From: Sceloporus undulatus | Lineage: Eukaryota > Chordata > Lepidosauria > Squamata > Phrynosomatidae | Length of the DNA: 64,000 nucleotides | NCBI RefSeq assembly: GCF_019175285.1 | Contig: NC_056527.1 | Coordinates: forward strand, 115,199,295-115,263,294 | Direction of reading: 5' to 3' | Notes under the pieces: model-generated | Database searches by the model: none | What the model saw: only the letters and a program-made list of their open reading frames with translations | Told to the model about the DNA's origin: nothing | Translations under genes and position numbers: made by a program | Shown here: positions 31,691 through 44,530 of the stretch, piece after piece | Layout: every line of letters starts with the position of its first letter | Position numbering within the stretch: position 1 is the stretch's first letter

Positions 31691-32349
31691 CTATAATTGT
31701 GTTGTGTAAAAGTGACCCTAGCTCTGCACCAGGCATGTAAGTGGGGCATTTATGGATAGGATTTGTACATGGTTGCACTTCTGTGTGTAGAGTCTCATGC
31801 AAAAGTGGAAACCCTGATGCCCACACCCATTGGTACAAGGAGGAGTACCTGAGCATCTTGGGCACTTCAAACAGCCTGTGCAAATTTTGATAACTATGTT
31901 GACAATTTAATATTTTTTTAAAAAAAAATCAGACCTGTAGTTTTTCATCAAGGGGGTAACCACATGACGCTTCCACATTGACAGCAGTCCAGCAAAGACA
32001 TGTGTTTGCACATGAAAAGTGTGAGTCTCAGTGCTTCTCCCACCCCACCCATGAGTGGGTGCTGCACATTGTGGGGAAAATCTGCCAGGGTTAGTGGGTG
32101 ATAGTCTCTATATTCCCAGAATATACTACTGTTGTCTGCCTTCAGATTAAATTTACCCTACCGTCCCACACATCCTGTTCTCTCAGAAAGTCCACACGCT
32201 TGGTTAACCACCGTTCTGCATGAGAAGCTGCCCTTGGGAAACTGTTGCAAATCTGTGGGACAGATGTAAAGATATATCCGCATGAAGAGATGTGCCAAGG
32301 AAACACAGACACAGCCTTCTTTGCACAATGTATGCAGACTATTAAAAAA

Positions 32350-32895
32350 CAATCATAGACTCAGAAGGAAACTATGGGGTCATCTAATCTGTCCCATGTC
32401 AGTGCAGAAACTCACAGCAAAAACACCCCTGACAAGTGGCCATCCAACTTTCCAAGCTCCAACATAAGGGAATCAACTACAAGTTCAGACTCCTTTATCC
32501 AAAATGCTTGGGACCAGAAGTGTTTGGAATGGGGGGGGGGGGGGGTTGGGGGATTGGACTTGGAATATTTGCATATACACATTGAGATACCTTTTATGTG
32601 GGACACAAACCTGAACATGAAGTTCATTTATGTTTCCTGTACACCTTATACACATAGCCTGAAGATAATTTTATGCACAATATTTTTAATAATTTTGTGC
32701 ATGAAACAAAGTTTGTGTAGATTGTACCATCAGAAAATGACGGTTTCACTATCTCCCATGTGGACAGTTTTGGATTTGGAGTATTTCGGATTTTGAAATC
32801 CTGATCCAGTCCTTTCCACTGTCCAGCAGCAAATGTTTTCTGGAAGTTCTCCCTCATGTTAATTGGATCTGGTTTGCTCTGTGTTCTCTTTCTTT
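32350..32895 (-). mobile_element. CR1 3' end split by a Tigger-like MITE
   Basis: CR1 is recognised at 32,352-32,478 (GGTCATCTAATCTGTCCCAT, CACCCCTGACAAGTGGCCAT) and again from 32,808 (TCCACTGTCCAGCAGCAAAT, GGAAGTTCTCCCTCATGTTA). The 330 bp between them is the MITE. Confidence 0.6.
32478..32806 (+). mobile_element. Tigger-like MITE M2, copy 1
   Basis: TACAAGTTCAGACTCCTTTA begins it. GGGACCAGAAGTGTTTGGA, TTCATTTATGTTTCCTGTAC and GTTTGTGTAGATTGTACCAT are shared with the copies in PCK2 introns. It contains a G run at 32,527-32,546. The right terminus is degraded. Related sequences occur across amniotes as pogo/Tigger-type non-autonomous elements. Confidence 0.6.
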
Positions 32896-33054
32896 TGAAA
32901 AGTCTGCATGCTGTCAGAGAAGCACATGACTTTTCATTCCTTCTTACATATGCACAATGCTCCATTCATGTGCCTCCCCAAAATGCATGCATACTCATGC
33001 TATTGAGGAAATGTTCAGTCACATCCTTGTAGAAAGGCCTTGCTTGACCCAATG

Positions 33055-33345
33055 CCTCTAGATGGGTTGGACTACAGCTCCCATCACCTTGCAGCAAAGT
33101 TGGCTTTGAAATTGTAATCCAACACCTCTAGAGATTATATGGGGTGGTTTCACAGTATATATTTATAATTCTCTGATTCTGCTTTCACTGCCATGGCTGC
33201 ATCCTATGAAATCCAGGGTTTGTAGTGCAGTGAGAGCTTTCTGGCTGAGAACTTGAAATACCTCTGCAAATCCCAGGTTTCTATAGGATGTATCCTGGAC
33301 AGTTAAAATGGAATCATACCACTATAACTGTATCATGAGATACAG
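33055..33345. mobile_element. FB2 element followed by an FB1-like variant
   Basis: 33,060-33,132 has GGTTGGACTACAGCTCCCAT and TTGTAATCCAACACCTCTAG. 33,140-33,345 has ATCCAGGGTTTGTAGTGCAG and ATACCTCTGCAAATCCCAGG with TATA-like ends. Confidence 0.5.
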
Positions 33346-33734
33346 GTTGGGCAAAGCTGTTGCAGAGCCTCCTACTTTCTTATGCATTTGTACAAAGTTT
33401 TCATGCTCAAAACCATGGGTGCTTTCCTGTTAATAGATCTAGACCCTTTATTTATAACATATTCACGTAACACATATTTATGAGTACAGGATATGTTTCT
33501 GTTAGCTCACTGTCTTTTGCACAAGTGTGTGTCAAATTGCTTTGGTGCACTAACATATGACTTGCACATTCCCTCCTGTACATGCACATGCACAGCCTTT
33601 TAGCTTGTTGTGAATGTGCAGACATTTCTGCCAGGTTGGTAGTCAAACTTGCAAAAAATTCTCACATGTTGGATATCACAGTGTGGTCTTTTGTGCTTCT
33701 GGAACAAGATATACACTTGGTCCAGTTTTGTTCA

Positions 33735-33763
33735 GAGCTCAATGGTGGTGGTGGTGGTGGTGG
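33735..33763. repeat. GGT microsatellite
   Basis: Seven GGT units followed by GGG, inside otherwise unremarkable DNA. Confidence 0.8.
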
Positions 33764-34080
33764 GTTTTTTGCATGGCAACTCCCAGAAGCTAATGGCTGT
33801 GTCAGTTGGGGGATTCTGATAGTTGTTGTCCAAAAGTTAAATTTTCCCACCATACAATTTTGGAATAGAGAATTGCTAGGCTGGTATATCAAGGTGGCAT
33901 CTGAGATTACCATCTTGAGTTTTTATCTGCACCCATCCTCTTTTTGTTTTCATGATGGCACTCCTGCTGTATTTGTGTTGGCAAAGGGTTGGATTAGATT
34001 ACTTTGAGATTCCCTTCTAACTGTACCTTTCTATTGTTCTTGTATTCAGTCACACTTTTTCCTTCTCCATTCCCCTGTAG

Positions 34081-37000
34081 TCTCGGAGCATGCTCTCTGA
34101 GATGCTGGTCGGCAGTCCCAGTCCGCTGGGCCCATGCCCCCCGGGTGCTACATGGAGACCTTAGCAAACTTTCGGGACGAGTCCAAGAGTTTGTAGAACA
34201 TGGGGTGAAACTTTGCCAGCCAGATAGCATCCACATCTGTGATGGGACTGAGAAGGAGAATGGCAAGATCTTGAACCTCCTGGAGTCGGAAGGAGTCATC
34301 AAGCCGCTGACCAAATATGAGAACTGGTGAGGACCTTTGTGGTCTGGGTATGAATGGGGGTTCCTGAAGGAAATGCAAAATTAGTGCATATTCTGTGCAA
34401 ATTTGGGGAGTGTTCTGTGGAGCCCCCTAATGGGGAAATACTTGGATTGCAGGCATAATTATACTATACCAGGAGTGTACAATCCCATATTCACTTTTTC
34501 TCCACAGCTGGCTAGCCAAGACCGACCCTAAGGATGTGGCCCGAGTGGAAAGCCGAACAGTTATTGTAACTGAGAACCAAAGGGACACACTGCCCATTCC
34601 TGCCCCTGAGGTCAAAGGGCAATTGGGCAACTGGATGAACCCCAAAACATTCCAGGAGGCAGTGGATGACCGGTTCCCTGGTTGCATGAAAGGTAAGGTG
34701 GAAATAGTTGTGGGGCACTGATGATATATTAGGGATTTTTCCTATCTAGAAAGACATTTTCAGCCCTTCAGGTGTTGTTGGACTGCAGCTCCCATCAGCC
34801 TCAGCCAATAGGCCCAGATATGAGGGGTGCTGGGAGTTGATGATCTATACAGTTCCCACCTTGATCTAGAAAGCACTGGCTCCAGGCTAGGACCCAATTT
34901 GGCAGGATCAGGAAAATTTAGCAAGGAAAGATACAGATCCTTGTTAATTTATTATTTCTCTGTCCCTCTTTGTTTATATTCAATCTGCTTATTAATTCAA
35001 ATGCCTATTTATTTTTCTCTCCCCAACTAGGAAAACTTTTCTGCATCCCTCCCTGAAACCTTCTGCACATTCCAGTCCTTCCACATTCCTTCTTCAGTTT
35101 CCATTTATCACCCCCTCCATTTGTATGCCTTAATAGGGCTCTCTCTCAGTCCCACCTGCAGATATGAGACTCTTCCTTTAGAGTTGTTGCTTCACTCTCT
35201 TGCCTGTCAAGTGGTAGTTAAAAATGATTGATTTGAAGTCAAGGGCTTTCATGGCTGGCATCCATAGTTTTTGTGGGTTTTTCAGTCTATGTGGCCATGT
35301 TCTGGAAGAGTTTATTCCTGATGTTTCTCCAACATCTGTGGCTGGCATCTTCAGAGAATGCTGGCATGGAAGAGAGCGGTTAATCTGTCTATTGGTCTGT
35401 TGGTGAATGGCAAGGCCTCAGGTGTCTATTTAATTAGTCATCCATTGTCTGGGTTTTCCCAGCAGACAATTATTATAAAAATATTATTATACAATAAAAA
35501 ACTAATTATTTATTTATCAGATCTTTTAAAGAAAAACCACATGCTTTATTATTATTTTAGCCTGCTGCCATTGGTTTGTATTGATTTTCATCTATTTTAT
35601 GAAACATTTATAATTGATTTAGATTGGGGGCTCAATTTTCTGCCTCTGGGAGCCACACAGACTGCCAAAATGCCCCCAGCTTTTCTAAATAATTGATATG
35701 CGTCCAGTGGGTTTCCTGGTCTCTAAAGTCATAGTCTAATGCTCAAGCCACTATGCCACACTGGCCCTCCTGCATACATAGATGCATACATTTATTTTGA
35801 TAAAAAATACTTACGGTATTTCCCAAACTCTTTATCCAGAGATCTCAGGGCAGTATACAATAAAACCCATCTAACAGATTTAAAACAGAAAACATAATTT
35901 AAAAAATGATTTCAAAAAGCTAAAGACAAACTCAACATTTAGCAGGTTAAAATACAGATTTTAAAAGCTGAAATAGGTTAAAATGAATTAAAACCATGTA
36001 CACAAGGAGGGATCTTTGTGAAACCAATAAGGCCCCAAAAGATTTTTACCAAGAACCATATACATATTGGATATATCCTGTGTGAATATCAGGAATACTC
36101 TGTGGAGCCACCTCTTGGCAGAATACTTGCATTGTGAGCATAATTGTACTTTGTGTGCATGTGTGTTTATATGTGCCTTCAAGTCACCTGTCGACTTATG
36201 GCAAGCCCATGAATTTCATAGGGTTTTGTTAGGCAAGGAGTCCTCAGAGGTGATTTTTCTAGTTCATTCCTCTGAAATATAGCCTATAGCACCTAGTGAT
36301 CTCCCATCCAAGTACTAACCAGGGCTGATCTTGCTTAGCTTCCAAGATCAGCCAGGATCTGGTGCCTTTAGGCAATTTAGGACCAATTGTACTAGAAAAA
36401 GGATGGTCAAGGGAACCTGGAAAGGTCAAGAGTTGCGATGCAACTTTGCCTATCCCTGATGTTGCCTCAAATCAAACATATCAACAATGACCCTTCAGTT
36501 CCCCATTCTCTTTCTGTAGGGCGTACCATGTATGTCATCCCATATAGCATGGGTCCTATCGGCTCACCCCTGTCCAAAATTGGGATCCAGCTAACAGACT
36601 CAGCCTATGTGGTCGCCAGCATGCGCATCATGACCCGCATGGGTGTTGCCGCCCTCCGCACTCTGGGAGACGGGGAATTTGTCAAGTGCCTCCATTCTGT
36701 GGGGCGACCCCTACCCCTAAATGGTAAGTGTGTCTTTCACTGGGATTGTGGTAGTGGGAAATTAATAACAAATTAATAGATGAACAGTCACTGACGAAAG
36801 AGACTCAGGGAGCTTCCAAACTGTGTAACTCCCTGCCAAAGAAAACTAGGTTGACCCCTCTTTGGTTTCTGCCACCAAAGACCTAGCTATTTATCCAAGC
36901 CTTTGAATGTTAACCATCTGGTGCAGAAGGTCTTGTAAATGGGTTGTATTGGATTTGCATTTGTATTTTTACGATTATTTCTATATTTCAGCTGCCTTTT

Positions 37001-40000
37001 AAAAACAGTTTTACTGTTTAATGTCCCTCTTTATTTGTATTTTTAACTTTTGTGCTAGCCATAGTTTTAACTGTATAGGCTGGGTCTTCCTTATCCAGAA
37101 TTCCAAAATCCAAAATACTCCAGAAACCAAGACTCTTTTCGTGGGTGGCTGAGATAGTGACACCTTTGCTTTCTGATAGTTCAGTGTACACAAACTTTGT
37201 TTTGTGGACAAAATTATTTAAAATATTGTAGAAAATGACCTTTAAGCTATGTATAAGAGGTCTATATGCAGCATAAATGAATTTTGTGTTTAGACTTGGG
37301 TCCCATCTCCAAGATATCTCATTATGTATGTATATGCAAATAGAGGTATTCTAAAATCCAAAACATTTCTGGTCCTAGGTGTCTTGAATAAGGGAGATTC
37401 AACCTGTACTGGGTTTTAACTCAGATTGTTAGCCACCTTGGCTCCCATATTGAGAAAAAGGTGGTGACAGGGGGTGGATACACCATCATGATGTGTGCTC
37501 ATGACGCCCCTGTTCCGTCATTCCCTGGAAGTTTCTCAATATGGCACAGAGCACTTTTTACCCAAGACTGCCTTGCGCAAAAATCAATAGCAAAGTGATT
37601 GCACATAAAAGTTTGCCACCAGGTATGCAACTGACTTCCAATGAAGGTCACTAAAAATTCAGAGCTGGTTGGTGCATAGTTCCATATGGCCTCTGATGCT
37701 TTAAAGTCAAACTGGCTTTTGGGAACTGTTTCAACTATATACTTTTAGGAAATACTTTAAAAATAGAGTTTTTGTATGCATATGCATACCTGTACATATA
37801 CATATAAATAATAGTTTAGTTTAACTAGTTTTTAAAAGAGTTTAACCTATCTATATCTAGAGAGAGAGACAGACAGACAGAGAGATCTACTTTTATATGT
37901 GTGTTTGGATGGGTGTGATTTAAAAAGAAAGCAACATCACTATTCACAGGTTTGTTCTGGATCTCAAAAGGATATACAGTAACTTAATCACTCAGAACTT
38001 AATAGTTTAATTTACAAGCAAAATGTTTGGTTTTCTGTCTAAGGAAGATCACTGAGGAAGGTAGAAGATCTGATATGTCTTTTAAACAGATGTTTTCATT
38101 TTTTTTTAAAATCTATATCAGTTTTACAGTATCCATCTGAGATTCATATTTACCTGAAAAGAGGGTTGTTTAGTTGCTTTTTCATCTCTCTCACACACAA
38201 AATGTCAATATGGAAATAATTAATCTGCTTTTATAGAAGGCTCTGGTAGGTATCACCACAAGGACCCAAGTGGGCAGAAAAGCATTAAACAAATCATTTT
38301 AATAAATACAGTCGACCCACTGTATCCACTGATTTTTTATCCATGGATTCAAACATCCATGGCTTGAAAATATTAAAAAATATGTAAATTTCAAAAAGCA
38401 AATCTTTTGCCAATTTATATAAGGAACACCCTTTTACTAAGCCATTGTATTTAATGGGACTTCAGCATACATTGATTTTAGTATCCATGGGGGGTCCTGG
38501 AACCAAACCACAGCAGATACCAAAGGCCCACTGTAGATAAAACAGCAACAAACTCTTCCCACCTCCTTTTAAAGTTCACTTGTTGGTAAGCAATTTCTGC
38601 AGAAGAGAGATGATCCCTGACTCCTGTTTTTCCCCTTCTCTGCCCTCCTGCCCATTGCAGAAGAACTGGTGAACAACTGGCCGTGTAACCCTGAGAAGAC
38701 CATAATCGCACATGTCCCCAAACGCCGAGAGATTGTCTCCTTTGGCAGTGGCTACGGTGGCAACTCCCTCCTGGGCAAAAAGTGTTTTGCTCTGCGTATC
38801 GCCTCTTGCATTGCCAAAGACGAAGGCTGGCTGGCTGAACACATGCTGGTGAGAAGGGATGGATTGAAAGGATACTCAAAAGCCTACAACCTACTTGGGT
38901 AGGGTGAGCAAGGTTGGCTCTCATGCCTTTAACGGTTGTGGCTTTAGAAAATCATATATTGCATACATCCTGTGCAAGTCTCAGGAGTACTTTATGGAGC
39001 CACCTATTGACAGAATACTTGCATTTCAGGTATAATTGTGCTCTCTCTGTTTATACCTTCAAATTGCCTGTTGACTTATGGCATGGCAACCTTTGGAATT
39101 TCAGAGCGGTTTCTTAGGCCAGGAATACTACAAGGCAGTTTTACCATAATCTTTCTCTGAATACAGCATCTGGTATTCATTGGTGGTCTCCTACCAAATA
39201 TTAACCAGAGTAGATCCTGCTTAGCTTCCAAGATAAGATGCAATCTGGTGCCTTTAGAGTATTTAGATGGCTGGAGGGAATTTCAGCAGTTGTAGCTTGT
39301 CGTGAAACAAGTTATCAAGCAACACTTGTTGAAATGCCGCCTTCTACATGACTGCTAAAGGTACAGGAACCCTCCCTAGTTCTCAGTCTGTTGTTGTTGT
39401 CTGTCTTCAAGTTGTTTCTGACATATGGGGACCCTAAGACAAGCCTATCACAGGGTTTTCTGGGCAAGATTTGTTCAGAGGAGGTTTGCTTTTGTCTTCT
39501 TCTGAGGCTGAGAGAGTAGGTACGACTTGGCCAAGAAAACCCAGTAGGCTTCCATGGCTGAGTAGGGATTCAAACCCTGGTTTGAGTTGTAGTCCAAAAC
39601 TCAAACCATTATACCATGCTGGCTCTGCTTGCACTCTGGCAACCTAAGAAGCTCAGGATGTCAAAGGTTCCCCCTTTTTTGTGGAGTACAGTCACACAGA
39701 ATCTCAGTCAGTGTGGCCAGGATTTGGGGGTAAGGGTTATATCCCCCCAAAAGAAAGATTTCCAGGCCCTAGTTCTGTGTCCTGTGGGGGGGGGGGGGGG
39801 TTGGTGTCTGTTAGCAAAGGATTCAGAAACAGAATAGTGATGGATAACCAGGGCTGGGATGGGTGGATGGATGTTTGGATCGCCAGTCGCAAGGCCAAAG
39901 GACAGTAGGTGTTTACATTGTCTTGGAGAGATATTTAACAAGCAAATATTAATTGGTTAATGACTGACAGAGGCCTACTGAAATCCCAAGCATACAAGGA

Positions 40001-43000
40001 TGAGTCTGACGCACAAGAGGGGGAGAGGGAAATGGAAGACGTGAGGGCTTTTGTCAGGACACAGAGGGCATTGGCCCATGTGGGGACAAGTGAAGAGATC
40101 TGAGGGAGTTTTGGGGGAGGGTTGCCAAATCTCAGGACCTGGCCCTGACTCTACACTTTTCATGTACCATTTCCAGAACGGGGATGAAGATGCACATCCT
40201 CCAGGTTTAAGGGCTGTGTGAAAATCTCCTGCTCAGCTAGAAGAGCATCAGTTTTCTACAGTTTGCAAGGATTAATTAATTCATTGCTGCACCTTGCAAA
40301 GACTCTTGGGGTTTCTGTTTTTATACACCTGGTTTCCTCCTTCTTTTCCAGGATTTGAGGTTTCAGGGCTCACCCTCCACTTTGCATCCACTTGCTAGAA
40401 GCAAGTCGGCTAGAATAATAGAATAATTGAATCTTAGAGTTGGAAGAGACCACTAGGGCCATCCAGTCCAACCCCCCTGCCATGCAGGAATTCTCAATCA
40501 AAGCATCCCTGACAGATGGGCATCCAGCCTCTGTTTAAATGGTCCTTGGTGTGTCTTCCTAAATAGTTCAGAAAGGATAATTCCCTCTTCAGTTAGGACT
40601 TCTGCCTTAATTTCCAAACAGGAACATATGCTTTCTCTCTCCCTGTGTGCATGTGCATGTTTGAATGATATACAACCTATCAGCAATTGTAGTTTGTATT
40701 TAATACACAGTTTTTCATTGCAACCAGGGATGCTAGCTTAAAAATAAAAAGCAGAACTTCTCTTGAATCAAAAAACTACACACAGGCAAAATTACAACTG
40801 AAGATTTACCCATTGCTGCCTCTCCATGCTTTGAAGGCTTCAGTGTTAGGCATAGCGGAAGAAAGGCTGCAGGGAAAAAATATGGGGAAAATGTATGAAA
40901 TTTCCATTAAACAAAATTATGCTTTATGACCCAAACATTTTTCATGGCCCATTTCATGGCACACTCAAGACTTTTTCTTGAAATAAACTTGCATTTGTTA
41001 AAACAAGAAAGTCATCTGACATTTGGAAGCGTTCACATACCTACACGTACATCACAAATGTTGCTTTCTTGTTGGGGTTTTTAAAAAACTTTTATTGGTA
41101 GTTAAAGTGGTGTCAAAGTGCTTTATTTCTGCAGTGGAGATTAGACCGGAGCTGGAGGTCAAAAAATTAAAATTAAAATAAATAAATGCTCCTGACAAGA
41201 CTGTTGGAAATTGTCCATCCCTGGCCTGTAGCAAAGCACTTTTAGAAAGAAAGATGTAGGGGTTGGTGGGTTCCCAGCGCATGTGCATGCTATTCCTTTG
41301 GCCTTGCCAAGTTCTTGCTCATGGGTTTCATGCACAATTCATGTGCTGCTCATGCTCTCTTCCAGATCCTGGGGCTCACAAATCCCGAGGGGAAGAAGAA
41401 ATATGTGGCCGCAGCTTTTCCCAGCGCATGCGGAAAGACCAACCTGGCCATGATGAACCCTACCTTGCCTGGCTGGAGAGTGGAGTGTGTGGGAGATGAC
41501 ATTGCCTGGATGAAATTTGACAGTGATGGTGAGTTGCATGTTGGTGGGGAAGGGCGAGAGTAAATCCAAGGAGAATGAAGCCAAAAGAGTATAGCTTCTC
41601 TCCAGTACACACATTCTGGAGTTAGGAAGTTTCAGGTTTTGGTGAAAGGCAATGTGGTATAGTGGTTTGTATGCTGCATTTAGGCAGGAAAGACCTGGGT
41701 TCTAATTTCACTCCAGCCATGAATCACCTTGGGCTGGTCTCTACTGAAGAGCCAGTGGGTTATGGTGACTATAGAGCAAGGATGGGCATTGTGTGATCCC
41801 CCAGATGTGGCAGGACCACTAGTGCCAGAAGCCTTAGCCGGCAGAGCCAGTGCTGAGGAATGTTGGGAGTTGTAGTCCAACAAAATGAGGCAACCTGCAT
41901 GATTCCCTGTATTGTTAAGGAGTACTGGACTGAGACACGGCCATCCAGGTTCTAGTCTGCACTATGCCATGAAAATCACTGGGTGAGAGTCACATGTGCT
42001 GCCTTGAACTTTTTTAGTGCGAATCTCCCCAAACCAAGGTTGGCTAAGGGATTCTGGGAGTTATAGCCCAAAAAAGTAATTTCTCTAAGCTCTAGATGAG
42101 ATATTCAAGAAAAAGATTCCAGAATCTGAAGCAGATTCTGCTCTTTGCCTCCTTTGCAGGTGTCCTACGGGCCATCAACCCTGAGAATGGTTTCTTTGGA
42201 GTGGCACCAGGTACCTCCACCAAAACCAACCCCAACGCCATGCATACCATCCAACGGAACACCATTTTCACCAATGTTGCTGAGACCAGTGAAGGGGGAG
42301 TCTACTGGGAAGGCATTGACCAGATGATCCCCGCAGGGGTTACCATCAGCACATGGCAGGGAAAGCCCTGGAAGCCAGGTAAGGCATTGTGGTCTCTTGT
42401 AAAGGGTTCTGGGTCACATTTTGAGCAAAGACATTTAGGAGTAATCCTTGGTGACTCTCTGCATGGGACACAGGGTGAGGAAGGAGGAGATAGGAGTCGG
42501 AGCCCTACCAAGAGGAAGAGGCAAATACAAGTTGAGTCTCCCTTATCTGAAATGCTTGGGACTAGAAGTATTTTAGATTTTGGGTCTTTTGGAATTTTGA
42601 TGATGGGACCAAAGTCTAAATTCAAGATTCATTTATGTTTCATATACACTTTATACACATAACCGGAATATAGTTTTATACACAATATTTTAAATAATTT
42701 TCTACACAAAACAAAATTTGTGTACACTGGACCATCAGAAAGGAAAGTGTCACTATCGCAGACACCCATGAAAAAGTCAGATATAGCTGTGTTAGTCTGT
42801 AGAATCAATATGTAGTGAGATCTTGTAGCACCTTTGAGACTAGCTGAAAGAAAGAAGTTGGCAGCATGAGCTTTTGTAAATTTCAGTCTACTTCCTCAGA
42901 TGCATTTGGACTAAATCCAAATGTGTGGGAGAAAATCACACGGGGGATGAATTTTTTTGTGGGATTGGGTGGTTTGGGGAAATGGCCAGGGGCTTGGAGG

Positions 43001-44488
43001 CCATAAATGTGGGGTCCAAGATCACATGTGGGCCACGGGCCACATTTTCCTCATTCCTGGGTCCCTCAGCAGCACAGAGCAAGCCTTGTATCCCTATCTG
43101 AAATCCTGGACAGCTGCTGTCTTTCAGTCTACTAGATCAGGACAAGCAACACTGACCTACAAGCCACGTGTGGCCCTAAACCCTATTTTTGTTGTCCCTC
43201 TAGCTTTGCTGCTGCTATATAATCTGCCACTATCCACACTCCCACAAACATCATAAGTCAAAGTACCGTATTTTGGTGCTCAAATGCCCTCTGGAGGCAG
43301 TGAGGCATTTTTGCCACATTTTTTTACCCACTTGGGCCAATTTAGCTGCAGGAGACAAAATAAGTGATTCCCACTCACTTCGTATTGTTAAAAAAGGCCC
43401 TTCCTGGCCCTTCCTAAAATAGCTGGGTTGGGGGCAAAACCATGGGAAAAATACCCCTGAGAGGACATTTGGGGGCAAAAAAAGTTATTATTATTTGTGT
43501 CAAAGTAGAATAATCCATGGACTGAATATAAGACAACTTCTCCTGTTCCTATAGCACTGGTGAATGTTTGAAGAACAGCTTGGGAAAGTTATTCTTTGAG
43601 GAGCATTTAATTTGGGACGATAATACTGAAGGGCAACAGTATTAAGAATTAGAAACAAGCTGCATTTTGCCACTCAAGGTAGAGGAAGCAACATTCTTTT
43701 TACTGCTGCATTTATAAGGCTTTCTGTTTGTTTTAGGTCTTTTGCTTTGCACCACACTCCCTACAGCTTGTTCTTGGCAAAATAACATCTTTTATTTATA
43801 TAGAGAGACTGCTTGCCTTATAATTTCAGGATTGGGAGTACAAATCCAGGTCATAAACATGCAAATAAATATCTGTGTTACATAAAATACACATAAATAA
43901 AATAAAATAAAAGGTCTGATCAAATCAAACACCATATCCCAATAGGTAAAGGTTATAAGGCAAGCATCTCTGGAGGGAACGTATTCAGAGCTGGAGTGCT
44001 GTTATGGACCAGAACGGTAAAGGTTTGTGCCAGAGCTCAGTACGGATTAGCTCCTGTCCTTCTTTCTTGTGTGAGGCCCAGTTGGAACAAAGAAGAGAGT
44101 ATATCTGGTCATGTATAGCGTGCCTTTCCCCTTTCCTCTGAGTATGTACTGTGAGCAGGCAGCATTTGAACCCAGGAGTAATTTTGCCTAGGCCTCCTGA
44201 GGTCCTATTCTCATTTTCCATTGTAACATGGTAACTTAAATGCTTCCATCTATTTCTTTTCAGGTGACTCAGAGCCAGCAGCTCATCCCAACTCTCGCTT
44301 TTGTGCCCCAGCCCGCCAGTGTCCCATCATGGATCCAGACTGGGAATCCCCCCAGGGGGTCCCTATTGATGCCATCATCTTTGGGGGCAGGAGACCCATG
44401 GGTAAGTCCCTTAGTTGAGAAGTTGGAAAAATATACTTTTGGGAGCCAGAATTTCCTTAGCAAATAAATTCTGGACCAGATACCCCCC

Positions 44489-44530
<42 letters not shown>

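Noticed and set aside
36290-36376. 5S rRNA gene on the minus strand
   Set aside because: Only part of 5S is present, diverged and fused to a Bov-B-like SINE tail. The same structure recurs at 39,043.
42096-42662. PCK2 exon 7 as a single 188-residue unspliced frame
   Set aside because: Conserved PCK2 sequence stops at the GTAAGG donor after 42,378. The rest is intron and a MITE.
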